DNA of 64,000 bases from positions 1 through 64,000 of the forward strand of contig JAWOGF010000059.1 in assembly GCA_046497075.1 (NCBI GenBank), in the 5' to 3' direction. The DNA is from Saliniplasma sp046497075. GTDB lineage: Archaea; Thermoplasmatota; Thermoplasmata; Halarchaeoplasmatales; Halarchaeoplasmataceae. A program made the translations under genes and the position numbers. Below the pieces are notes generated by a model. It was given only the letters and a program-made list of their open reading frames with translations, was not told where the DNA came from and ran no database searches. Of this stretch, positions 1 to 8,475 are shown piece by piece; position 1 is the first letter of the stretch; every line of letters starts with the position of its first letter.

Positions 1-2
1 AG

Positions 3-76
3 CGGGCCTGAGGGGATTCGAACCCCCGGCCGATCGGTTAAGAGCCGATCGCTCTGCCTAGCTGAGCTACAGGCCC
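3..76 (-). tRNA. tRNA-Lys (anticodon CTT)
   Basis: Read on the minus strand this folds as a full cloverleaf. The acceptor stem is GGGCCTG/CAGGCCC with discriminator G, and the anticodon loop CTCTTAA gives anticodon CTT. The T-loop is TTCGAAT. There is no intron and CCA is not encoded. A TATA-like element lies at about 107-114, which would start transcription about 9 bases before the mature 5' end. It is divergent from the neighbouring Xer-type gene. Confidence 0.95.
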
Positions 77-106
77 AAATGTATTTCCTTGCTAGAAAAG
101 GCCTAG

Positions 107-114
107 ATATAAAT
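107..114 (-). promoter_or_regulatory. TATA box of tRNA-Lys
   Basis: TTTATATC on the minus strand lies about 31-38 bases before the mature tRNA 5' end. This spacing fits an archaeal promoter with a short leader. It sits back to back with the promoter of the Xer gene. Confidence 0.5.
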
Positions 115-150
115 ATTTTCACTACAGAAGTTTTGAATACTCACCCAAAT

Positions 151-158
151 ATTTTTAT
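151..158 (+). promoter_or_regulatory. TATA box for the Xer-like gene
   Basis: ATTTTTATA lies about 25 bases before the ATG at 180. This predicts a leaderless transcript starting at or next to that ATG and supports it over the in-frame ATG at 213. Confidence 0.5.
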
Positions 159-179
159 ACCTTCAAAAACGTAATTAAA

Positions 180-764
180 ATGTCATACATATTGTCAGAC
201 GATGGTGGGATAATGGGACGCAAACTACCCAAGTATCTAAGGGATGACGAAGTTAGGAAACTTCTCAAAGCACCCTCTAGGAATAAAACAAGGGACCGAC
301 TTATTCTCAGGATCTTATATAGATGTGGACTTCGAGTTTCTGAACTTACGAATCTAAAGATCCAGGACATCGGGTTCGAAGAAGAGATGATCACGGTAAG
401 GAGTGGAAAGGGAGATAAAGATAGGGTCGTTCCAGTCGATGCAGATACCTTAGATTTGATCGAGTTCTATAAAGCAGGAGCAGATAAAGGAACTCTGATC
501 CTGTCCGAAAGAGGAGAATCGCTTTCGACGCGACAGGTCGAGAGGATAGTAAAGAAATACGCAAAAAAAGCAGGATTGAAAAAGAATGTATATCCCCATA
601 TGTTAAGACACAGTTTCGCAGTCCATTGTTTGAAGGCCGGTATGAATCTAAGGACCGTTCAGAAGATGCTAGGCCATTCCTCTTTGACCACAACACAAAT
701 ATATCTTGATTTAACTGGGGAAGATATCAAGCAAGATTATGAGGAACATCCCTTACCTGCTTGA
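180..764 (+). CDS. Tyrosine recombinase, catalytic domain only (Xer-like)
   Basis: A 194-residue phage-integrase family protein. The catalytic set is visible: Arg52 in GLRVSEL, Lys77/Lys80 in GKGDKDR, His140 and Arg143 in HMLRHSF, His166 in LGHSS, and the nucleophile Tyr175 in IYLDL. The family breaks and rejoins DNA through a 3'-phosphotyrosine; archaeal XerA resolves chromosome dimers. Full-length XerA is about 280 residues with an N-terminal core-binding domain. Here the catalytic domain begins within about 20 residues of the start, so that domain is absent. The TATA spacing favours the ATG at 180. The gene lies beside a tRNA, a common integration site, but no att repeat was found. It could be a minimal XerA or a relic of an integrated element. 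Confidence 0.85.
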   Translation: MSYILSDDGGIMGRKLPKYLRDDEVRKLLKAPSRNKTRDRLILRILYRCGLRVSELTNLKIQDIGFEEEMITVRSGKGDKDRVVPVDADTLDLIEFYKAGADKGTLILSERGESLSTRQVERIVKKYAKKAGLKKNVYPHMLRHSFAVHCLKAGMNLRTVQKMLGHSSLTTTQIYLDLTGEDIKQDYEEHPLPA

Positions 765-789
765 TAGTTATCACGTAGAGGTTGTAAAC

Positions 790-2004
790 ATGGATGAGAC
801 ATACGAGTTGATCGAGAGTTATTCTGATGAGATGAAAGAAACATTGATGGAACTATTGAGATATCCATCGATCGGGCCCGATAATGATGGTGAAGGTGAG
901 ATGGCAAGAGCGGAGTACCTGATGAACATATTACCCAAATTCGGATTCGATGAAATTAAAAGATTCGATGCGCCAGATGAAAGGGTACCATCTGAACGCA
1001 GACCGAATATAGTAGCAGTCAAAGAAGGTAGATCTGATAAAAGTGTAGTTATAATAGCACATCTTGATATAGTTCCACCTGGCGACCTGGACGAATGGGA
1101 TATAGACCCTTTTGAACCGGTGTTTAAAGATGGAAAGATCTATGGAAGGGGGTCAGAGGATAATGGTCAGGAAATTATTGCATCGATCTTCACCGCAAGG
1201 GCTTTGGATGAACTCGAAGTAAAACATGAATACAATCTCAAGGTCATGTTAGTGTCCGACGAGGAAACAGGTAGTGAATACGGTATCGATCATCTGCTGG
1301 AAAAGGATTTGATAGACCCTGACGACCTTGTTATAGTTCCTGATCACAGTGAAGAACATGGTATGAAAATAGAGATTGTAGAAAAATCTGCCCTTTGGGT
1401 CAAAGTCACAACGCATGGTAGACAGGGTCACGCAGCCATATTGGATAATACAATAAACGCCAATAGAGTCGGTGCTAAGTATATGCTGGAAACCGATAAG
1501 AGATTACACGAGACATTCCAACAGGAGGAAGAACTCTTTAATCCATCTGTAAGTACATTCGAGCCCACAAAAAGGGAAGCAAACGTACCGAACATCAATA
1601 CGGTTCCTGGTTCGGATATACAATACTTCGATTGTAGGATATTACCTTCTATCGATATCGACGAAGTCAAAGATGTATTCGAGTCAACTGCAAACGAGAT
1701 ATCAGAAGAAACCGGGGCGAGCTTCGACATCGAATTCACGAAGGAAAAAAGTAGCCCACAAAGAACTCCCAAAGACGCAGAAGTGGTGATCGAACTGAAG
1801 AAGGCTTTGAAGGATGTAACTGGTGAAAAAGTAGGATTGGTCGGTATTGGTGGTGGAACAGTAGCTGCTCATATAAGGGAGAAGGGCATACCCGCTGTTG
1901 TTTGGTGTTCTAACGATGAGATGGCTCACCAGTCGAACGAATACTCCCATCTAAAATATATAGTTAAGGATTGCAAGGTGTTCACAAAGATGGTCATCGG
2001 TTAG
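790..2004 (+). CDS. M20 family metallohydrolase (ArgE/DapE/carboxypeptidase-like)
   Basis: A 404-residue zinc hydrolase of the M20 peptidase/deacylase family. It shows HLD at about His90-Asp92, a second metal-binding and catalytic region in SDEETG at about residues 157-159, and a C-terminal ligand His near residue 380 (MAHQS). The family removes acyl groups from amino acids or cleaves dipeptides. The exact substrate cannot be read from the sequence; succinyl-diaminopimelate desuccinylase, acetylornithine deacetylase and dipeptidase are all possible. I chose the ATG at 790 because GAGGTTG precedes it; the upstream ATG at 739 lies inside the Xer gene. Its TAG stop overlaps the stop of the convergent SAM synthetase gene. 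Confidence 0.85.
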   Translation: MDETYELIESYSDEMKETLMELLRYPSIGPDNDGEGEMARAEYLMNILPKFGFDEIKRFDAPDERVPSERRPNIVAVKEGRSDKSVVIIAHLDIVPPGDLDEWDIDPFEPVFKDGKIYGRGSEDNGQEIIASIFTARALDELEVKHEYNLKVMLVSDEETGSEYGIDHLLEKDLIDPDDLVIVPDHSEEHGMKIEIVEKSALWVKVTTHGRQGHAAILDNTINANRVGAKYMLETDKRLHETFQQEEELFNPSVSTFEPTKREANVPNINTVPGSDIQYFDCRILPSIDIDEVKDVFESTANEISEETGASFDIEFTKEKSSPQRTPKDAEVVIELKKALKDVTGEKVGLVGIGGGTVAAHIREKGIPAVVWCSNDEMAHQSNEYSHLKYIVKDCKVFTKMVIG

Positions 2005-3191
2005 AAAACATTGACTTTACCTTCAAGAACTTTATCCGTTATCTCTTTTATTTTTTCTATGTGTTCTTCAGCGATGGCTTCAGCTTTTTTTAGTTCCTGT
2101 GAATAATCGTTTTCTTCCGGTACTACCAACTGTATACTGGCCGCCTGGGGTTTTGAGATAGGTCTACCGATCTGGGAAACCAGCCTGACAAAGACATCGT
2201 GTATACTATCTCCGACCTCCTGGTATATATCCTCGGCTATCAGATTCGAAGCGATGTTGTAGAGTTTGCCTACATGGGTTACAGGATTTTTACCCGCCGC
2301 TGCTTCCATACTCATTGGTCTGAAAGGTGTGATCAAACCGTTGACCCTGTTACCTCTCCCAACGGAACCATCGTCACCATTCTCCATAGATAGACCAGTA
2401 ACCGTGAGGTAATACGTACCTTTCTCGTAATTGTCAGCAGTGTTAACTTCCACTTTTATATCTCTATCTGTGATCTTCAAAGCTTTATCGTGGACTCTGG
2501 ATTTCAACTCATCTACAACACTCTTATAATGATCCGGGTCAGGTACGTATCTATCGATCATGGCGGCTGCGATGGTAAGATCGATCTCATCTCCCATCCT
2601 CACAGCCATGACTTTTATGTCCTGTCCGACCTCTATCAGATCCTTCTTCAGAGGGCCATTGATGAATCGTTCCACCTCTAGAGCTACCTTTTCTGTATCA
2701 CTCAAAGGAGCAAAAGAGACTCCGAAAGAGGTGTCATTAGCATTATTGGTACTCGTGTCATAGACATCTCTTAGATCGATAGAACCTTGGCTGATCCTAC
2801 AGTCCATCATGACGTCGTGGTCTAGATCAAGGTGAGTGCATGTCTTTCGGAGGTAATCTTCCGCAGCATTCAAAGCCGTGCTTTTATAGGGCAGCCTTTC
2901 ACCATCGACTTCGGTCACAGCCCTTCCGACCAAAAGGATGTATATGGGTTCTAGGACCTCTCCTCCACCGAATCTAGGGTCGGCTTGTCCTCCCACTATC
3001 TGGACTTCATCAGTGTTATGATGCAGTATTCTATCGTGTTTCTCAATATACATCTTGGAAAGATTTCTACTTATATTTTCAGCTATCCCATCAGCTATAC
3101 TGTCTGGATGTCCTATACCTTTTCTTTCAACTATCTCGATATTCTGTTGTTCGATAGGGGTTTCTATCAGGGTTTCAGCAGCGATATTCAT
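2001..3191 (-). CDS. mat: Archaeal-type S-adenosylmethionine synthetase
   Basis: A 396-residue archaeal methionine adenosyltransferase that makes S-adenosylmethionine from methionine and ATP in the cytoplasm. The archaeal family is distant from bacterial MetK. It is recognised from ERKGIGHPDS near the N-terminus, VGGQADPRFGGGE, the NTAD region, and GRGNRVNGLI with RPMSMEAAAGKNPVTHVGK. Length matches the family (about 400). I chose the ATG at 3191 because AGGAG lies about 7 bases upstream; an in-frame start at 3221 would add ten residues that have no support. It is convergent with the M20 gene and divergent from the HTH-CBS gene, with about 170 AT-rich bases between. Confidence 0.96.
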   Translation of the reverse strand: MNIAAETLIETPIEQQNIEIVERKGIGHPDSIADGIAENISRNLSKMYIEKHDRILHHNTDEVQIVGGQADPRFGGGEVLEPIYILLVGRAVTEVDGERLPYKSTALNAAEDYLRKTCTHLDLDHDVMMDCRISQGSIDLRDVYDTSTNNANDTSFGVSFAPLSDTEKVALEVERFINGPLKKDLIEVGQDIKVMAVRMGDEIDLTIAAAMIDRYVPDPDHYKSVVDELKSRVHDKALKITDRDIKVEVNTADNYEKGTYYLTVTGLSMENGDDGSVGRGNRVNGLITPFRPMSMEAAAGKNPVTHVGKLYNIASNLIAEDIYQEVGDSIHDVFVRLVSQIGRPISKPQAASIQLVVPEENDYSQELKKAEAIAEEHIEKIKEITDKVLEGKVNVF

Positions 3192-3361
3192 AATATTTCT
3201 CCTCTTTACTTTTATTGGCAAATTAAATCATTAACTATCCCTATTGGATCGTACTATCCAAAGAGGACAAAACCTTCACTATAGATACTTTATTAATAAT
3301 TTATTGTCGTTATTATTCGGATAGGAATAAATCTAAATAGTGTTTTAAACAATATTCAGAT

Positions 3362-3907
3362 ATGTTGAAAGACATAGGGGAAATTCGAGCTGTTAGGAAG
3401 AGACTCGGATTGACTCAAACAGAACTAGCTGAAAGATCTGGTGTTAGTCAATCACTGATCGCCAAGATCGAAAACGGAAATACTACGCCATCTTATGAAA
3501 AGGGAAGGAAGATATTGGACAAACTCGAAGAGATGATCGAACAAAATTCTATGAATAAGAAAGTAAAAGAAGTACAATCAAAAGATATACTTTCACTGGA
3601 AAAAAACGATAAGGTGGAAACCGCTCTGCAGATCATGGAGGAAAATGCTGTTTCACAACTACCCGTTATAGATGGTGGATTGTTGAAAGGAGGCGTAACT
3701 GAAAGTAGTCTATTGAAAAACTATGAGACAATAGATAGAGACGTTCCCGTGGAAAAGATAATGGACCCTCCATTCCCACTTATAGATGAGAATGCAGGAA
3801 TAGAAACTGTCAAAAAATTACTGATGGATCAACCCTGTGTTTTAACATCAAGAGAAGGGCGGATAATAGGTATCGTTACAAAAGTGGATATCTTAGGTGA
3901 GATATGA
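3362..3907 (+). CDS. HTH (XRE) plus CBS-pair transcriptional regulator
   Basis: A 181-residue protein. The N-terminal helix-turn-helix of Cro/C1 type (about residues 8-60; TQTELAERSGVSQSLIAKIE) is followed by two CBS motifs (about 70-120 and 128-180). CBS pairs usually bind adenine nucleotides or SAM, so this is likely a ligand-sensing DNA-binding regulator. This HTH-CBS order is common in euryarchaea. The gene overlaps the large subtilase gene (ATG at 3904 inside its TGA stop), so the two are probably co-translated. SAM synthetase is the divergent neighbour, which makes adenosyl compounds a plausible but unproven ligand. Confidence 0.85.
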   Translation: MLKDIGEIRAVRKRLGLTQTELAERSGVSQSLIAKIENGNTTPSYEKGRKILDKLEEMIEQNSMNKKVKEVQSKDILSLEKNDKVETALQIMEENAVSQLPVIDGGLLKGGVTESSLLKNYETIDRDVPVEKIMDPPFPLIDENAGIETVKKLLMDQPCVLTSREGRIIGIVTKVDILGEI

Positions 3908-6900
3908 TGGGTAGTAGAATGATGAGTTTTTTTGTTGTTTTTGTTGTATTGTTGATTTTGGCTTCGCTGTTCAGCGTAGCGGCACCCACATCGGAAAAAG
4001 ATTTTTCAGAAAAGTATTTTTTATTGCGGGACACCGGTGAGGAGATATCAGACCGATTGGATAGTTCAGATATGGATCTGATCGAAAGATACGATAACTT
4101 CGTACTGATAAGAGGGACTGAGAACGAATTAGAAACTATCGATAAAGATGGATTAGACATAGACACTTTGCATAACCATACTAAAGTTTATGTGAAGGGG
4201 AAAACCCTGGATATATCTTCCAAAAGATCAGTATCTAGGTCAGAAAATACCCAGTTTTTGATACGTATGGTGGGCCCTGTAAGGTCTGAGTGGAGAAACG
4301 GTCTTGAATCTAAAGGTGTAGATATACTCAATTATGTACCGAATTATGCATATCATGTGCGGATGGATCCAGCTCTTCTAAGGGAGCTCAACGAACTCGA
4401 ATTTGTAGAATGGATAGGTGAGTATCGATCTGATTATAAGATCCAATCGGATATAGAAACAGGAACTGTCAGTATCGATATCATCCGAGATGAAAATACT
4501 ATCTCTAAATTGAACAGTTTAATAAACATAAATGCTTCCAAAGATAGAGGAAGTCGTTCAGAGATATTGACTGAAATTAGAGATCCAGATATATTTGAAA
4601 GATTGGTCGAAATGGATGATGTGATATATATCCAGAATATCAAAGAACCTTCCTTGACCAGCGAGATGGGATCACAGCTGTTAGGGGGCTTTTGGGATCC
4701 GGATGATCCTTCATCGGTTTACCGGGAAACCGGTGATTTCGGTGCTTATGTGAATCATCTCGGTTATACCGGTGAGGGACTTAACATAACGATCGCGGAT
4801 ACTGGGATAGGAGATGGGACCCAGGGAGATGCGGGTCATGATGATTTTACAGGCAGGGTCATAGGAGGTACCGATTTTGGAGTCGAAGATGACTGGAGTG
4901 ATGGATACGGGCACGGAACACATACCGCTGGTTTAGCTGCAGGGGATACACATAGCGGGACCGGTCTGCAGTACCAGGGACATGCTCCCTATTATCTATC
5001 ACAGGGATTAGCATACGATTCGGGACTTTATGCGCAGAAACTTTTCGATGATAAAGGAGACTGGTCAGTTCCTATCACAGTATCTTATTATGATATTATA
5101 GAGGATGCGAAGCAAAATGGAGATGTGTACATTCATTCAAATTCTTGGGGTGAAGAAGAGGGGGATGGGGCCTACAGCGATAGTGATTCAGATTATGATA
5201 GAGCGGTCAGAGATGCAGATCCGGAAATTACTGACAACCAGCCTATGGTTATCGTGGCTAGCGCGGGTAATGACGGTGAAAAAGGATATAGTACTATAGG
5301 CAGCCCAGGTAATGCTAAGAACGTTATCACCGTCGGGGCTACGGAATCATACATGCCAGATGCTCATCTATATGGTTCTTCCGGTAGTTCAGATGATCCA
5401 TATTCGATCCCTTCATTCAGTTCTCAGGGATGGACGGAAGACAACCGTGTGAAACCCACAGTCGTAGCACCTGGTAGAGTTTCACTTTCCACTAGTACAC
5501 CGATGTTAGGTGAAAGTAATCTGTGGGGACTATATAGTGAAGATCAAAGGTATGAATGGGGGTCAGGAACTTCTCAGTCAAACCCTAATGTTGCTGGAGC
5601 CGCGGCGGTGGTTTCACAATACTACGAGAATACTTATGGCCATCTACCCAGCCCTGCAATGGTAAAAGCGATATTGATCAATTCCGCTAGAGATCTAGAA
5701 ACGGATCATTCAGGGGACGGGAAGATCGACCATATTCCAAATAGATACGAAGGATGGGGGCTGGTGGATCTAACGAATGTGTTAGGGTCAGATGTTCAAT
5801 ATGTCTCTAACGATCAAACATCTTTGCTAGAAACAGGCGATGCCGATGGCTACTACCTGTATCCAGATAGAAACGATGAACCCATGAAGATAACACTCAC
5901 ATGGACCGATAAGCATGCCGAAGCCGAAGATAGTCCCACCTTAAAAAACGACCTAAATCTAGAAGTTATCTCCCCCAGCGGTGAAAGATACAAGGGGAAC
6001 GCATTCGATGAGGGATGGACAAGGGCCGATACTGATACATCAACAGAATTCGATGATAACGGCGACGGATTCGATAACAGAAATGTTGTAGAAAACGTTT
6101 ACATACATCCCGATGAGGTTGAGCGGGGATTTTACGAAGTGAGGGTCGAAGGTTATAATATCCCGGAGGATACTAACGGAGACGGGACGTCGAATCAGGA
6201 TTATGCCTTGATGGCTCACAACGCTCTGAATGTAACCTCTAACGGGAGCGTTAACCTGGATCAGGATAAATACGCTTTGGAGGATACGGTGAACATAACT
6301 CTGATGGATTCAGACCTGATCGGGGAAGGGAGTACAGAGATAGAGATGGTCAGCGATACGGACCCTGAAGGAAAATTCGTTGAATTGTTCGAAGGTGACA
6401 TAGACGGCGTATTTACAGGGTCGATCCAGACCTCAGGAGAACAGAACGACGAAATATTACATGTTTCCCATGACGATCTGATAGAAGCTGTCTACCATGA
6501 TGAGAATCCATCAGAGGAAAAAACGGCATCGGCTTACATCGATGGTCTCCCTGCTGAGATCAGAGATGTAGAAGTTAAAGAAAAATTAGCCGCAGAGTTA
6601 TCACTAAAAACAGATGAACCTGCTGTAATTTCTGTAAATTACGGCATCGACGAGGAGATGGATATGAATTCTGAAACCGAAACCCTCACTGAAGATCATT
6701 CGATGATATTAGATAATTTAACACCTAACAGGTCATATTCTTTTAAAATAAATGTCACAGATGAAGTCGGGAACTGGAGGATCTATGACAATGAAGGAGA
6801 ATACTATCATTTTAGATCTTCAAACATCGACGAAGTTGAAGAAGGTAATATCGGGTGGTCCCCTGATGATGGATGGAAAGTGGTCGACTCTGATTCATAC

Positions 6901-8445
6901 TCTGGAGACCTTTCCTGGAATTTTGGTCAGGGAGATTATGGTAGAGAGTTAAACGAGTCGTTGATTTCACCCCACATAGATACCAGCAGATGGCAGAATG
7001 TATCACTTTCGTGGTATCACAGATATGATCTTGAGCAGGGATACGATGGGGGTATAGTTGAGGTCAACGATGGTTCAGGTTGGGAAAAAATTACCCCTGA
7101 GGATGGTTACGATGAAGAATTGGATACGGGGTACAATAATCCATTAGAAGGAGAACAGGCTTTCACTGGAAATCAAGATGAATGGGTTGAAGAGGTAGTC
7201 AATATTTCAAATCAGGAGGATCCTATACTTTTCCGATTCAGAGTAGGTACCGATACACATGACACAGATCATGAGGGATGGTGGATAGATGATGTCAGGA
7301 TCGAGGGGGTTGTTACACCCACTGCCAATTTTACATATGTCCCTGAGAGACCAACATGTACCGATGACATCCAGTTCTACGATACCAGTTATGATCTAGA
7401 TGGGGATGTAAATTATTCTTGGGATTTTGACGATGGGAATCGTTCTTACGAAAAAGAACCGGTGAAAAGATATGATAGATTAGGTTCTTATGACGTTACT
7501 TTAACCGTTAGAGACGATAGTGGTATGGAGTCATCTGTTACGAAAACTATCGAGGTCGTTAACATCCCACCCCGGCCGGATTTCACCTACGAACCTGCAG
7601 ATCCAACGGCCAAAGATGATGTCGAATTTATCAGTGATTCTTACGATCCCGATGGAGATATAGTTGAATACCACTGGGACTTTGACGATGGGAACGTTTC
7701 AGATGGAGAGGTAGTGAACCACAGTTATTCCTTCAGCGGAAGCTACCTGGTGAGTCTGGTAGTTTGGGATGATAACGGTGAAGAAAATCAAACAACTAAA
7801 GAGGTTGAGATAGAAAATCTTCCACCTGAACCTTCATTCGATTATTCCCCTGCCAAAATATATACCGGTCATGAAGTCCAATTCGAAGAGGACAGCTTTG
7901 ACTACGATGGGTGGATAAGTGAATGGTCATGGGATTTCGGAGATGGTGAGAGCTCTGACATTCTAGAACCTACCCACACATATGAGGAGGCAGGTGAATA
8001 TGAGATCGCCCTGACCATTGAAGACAATAAGGGGACTAGGAACAGTACCCAAAGCATCATAAAAGTTGAAAGCTCAGATCCGATCGCTGATTTCTCTTTC
8101 GATCCAGAAAAACCCTTAGAAGGGGGGGAGGTCCGTTTCTCCGACAATAGTACGGAGAGACCTGATGAAATAGTTTCATGGTCTTGGGAATTTGATGATG
8201 GAGCTGTATCCGAAGAGCAGGATCCGACCCACGTATTTCAAGAACCAGGAGAATACATTGTTGAATTAACCGTTACAGATGAAAACGGGGATAGTAACAC
8301 CACGACTAAAACTGTAGTAGTCGAGAAAAAACCTTTCCTTCAATGGTGGGGCTGGGTGTTGTTAGCGGGGGCCATATCATCAGGGATTATCATAGGATGG
8401 TTGTACATAAAATATTGGCACATAGATAAAGGGGATAACTCATAG
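3904..8445 (+). CDS. Large membrane-anchored subtilisin-like protease with four PKD domains
   Basis: A 1513-residue secreted S8 peptidase. There is a signal peptide in the first 27 residues, then a propeptide-like region to about 255. In the S8 domain the catalytic Asp is near 299 (IADTG), His near 340 (GHGTHTAG), the oxyanion Asn near 413 (SNSWG) and Ser near 557 in GTSQSNPNVAG, where the usual GTSMA reads GTSQS. A jelly-roll or proprotein-convertase-like segment follows to about 780, then a lamin-type or MAM-like region near 970-1135, four PKD repeats at about 1138-1475 (each with WDFDDG/WSWDFGDG), and a C-terminal membrane helix (about 1480-1502) with a short charged tail. It probably sits on the outer face of the cell and degrades proteins. 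ATGs at 3904 and 3907 are both possible starts. Confidence 0.93.
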   Translation: MMGSRMMSFFVVFVVLLILASLFSVAAPTSEKDFSEKYFLLRDTGEEISDRLDSSDMDLIERYDNFVLIRGTENELETIDKDGLDIDTLHNHTKVYVKGKTLDISSKRSVSRSENTQFLIRMVGPVRSEWRNGLESKGVDILNYVPNYAYHVRMDPALLRELNELEFVEWIGEYRSDYKIQSDIETGTVSIDIIRDENTISKLNSLININASKDRGSRSEILTEIRDPDIFERLVEMDDVIYIQNIKEPSLTSEMGSQLLGGFWDPDDPSSVYRETGDFGAYVNHLGYTGEGLNITIADTGIGDGTQGDAGHDDFTGRVIGGTDFGVEDDWSDGYGHGTHTAGLAAGDTHSGTGLQYQGHAPYYLSQGLAYDSGLYAQKLFDDKGDWSVPITVSYYDIIEDAKQNGDVYIHSNSWGEEEGDGAYSDSDSDYDRAVRDADPEITDNQPMVIVASAGNDGEKGYSTIGSPGNAKNVITVGATESYMPDAHLYGSSGSSDDPYSIPSFSSQGWTEDNRVKPTVVAPGRVSLSTSTPMLGESNLWGLYSEDQRYEWGSGTSQSNPNVAGAAAVVSQYYENTYGHLPSPAMVKAILINSARDLETDHSGDGKIDHIPNRYEGWGLVDLTNVLGSDVQYVSNDQTSLLETGDADGYYLYPDRNDEPMKITLTWTDKHAEAEDSPTLKNDLNLEVISPSGERYKGNAFDEGWTRADTDTSTEFDDNGDGFDNRNVVENVYIHPDEVERGFYEVRVEGYNIPEDTNGDGTSNQDYALMAHNALNVTSNGSVNLDQDKYALEDTVNITLMDSDLIGEGSTEIEMVSDTDPEGKFVELFEGDIDGVFTGSIQTSGEQNDEILHVSHDDLIEAVYHDENPSEEKTASAYIDGLPAEIRDVEVKEKLAAELSLKTDEPAVISVNYGIDEEMDMNSETETLTEDHSMILDNLTPNRSYSFKINVTDEVGNWRIYDNEGEYYHFRSSNIDEVEEGNIGWSPDDGWKVVDSDSYSGDLSWNFGQGDYGRELNESLISPHIDTSRWQNVSLSWYHRYDLEQGYDGGIVEVNDGSGWEKITPEDGYDEELDTGYNNPLEGEQAFTGNQDEWVEEVVNISNQEDPILFRFRVGTDTHDTDHEGWWIDDVRIEGVVTPTANFTYVPERPTCTDDIQFYDTSYDLDGDVNYSWDFDDGNRSYEKEPVKRYDRLGSYDVTLTVRDDSGMESSVTKTIEVVNIPPRPDFTYEPADPTAKDDVEFISDSYDPDGDIVEYHWDFDDGNVSDGEVVNHSYSFSGSYLVSLVVWDDNGEENQTTKEVEIENLPPEPSFDYSPAKIYTGHEVQFEEDSFDYDGWISEWSWDFGDGESSDILEPTHTYEEAGEYEIALTIEDNKGTRNSTQSIIKVESSDPIADFSFDPEKPLEGGEVRFSDNSTERPDEIVSWSWEFDDGAVSEEQDPTHVFQEPGEYIVELTVTDENGDSNTTTKTVVVEKKPFLQWWGWVLLAGAISSGIIIGWLYIKYWHIDKGDNS

Positions 8446-8475
8446 ATTCTCGTAGGACCTCATAAGACCTTAACC

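Noticed and set aside
739..789. Longer N-terminus for the M20 hydrolase from ATG 739
   Set aside because: It overlaps the Xer gene, adds residues not expected in the family, and the ATG at 790 has its own GAGGTTG site.
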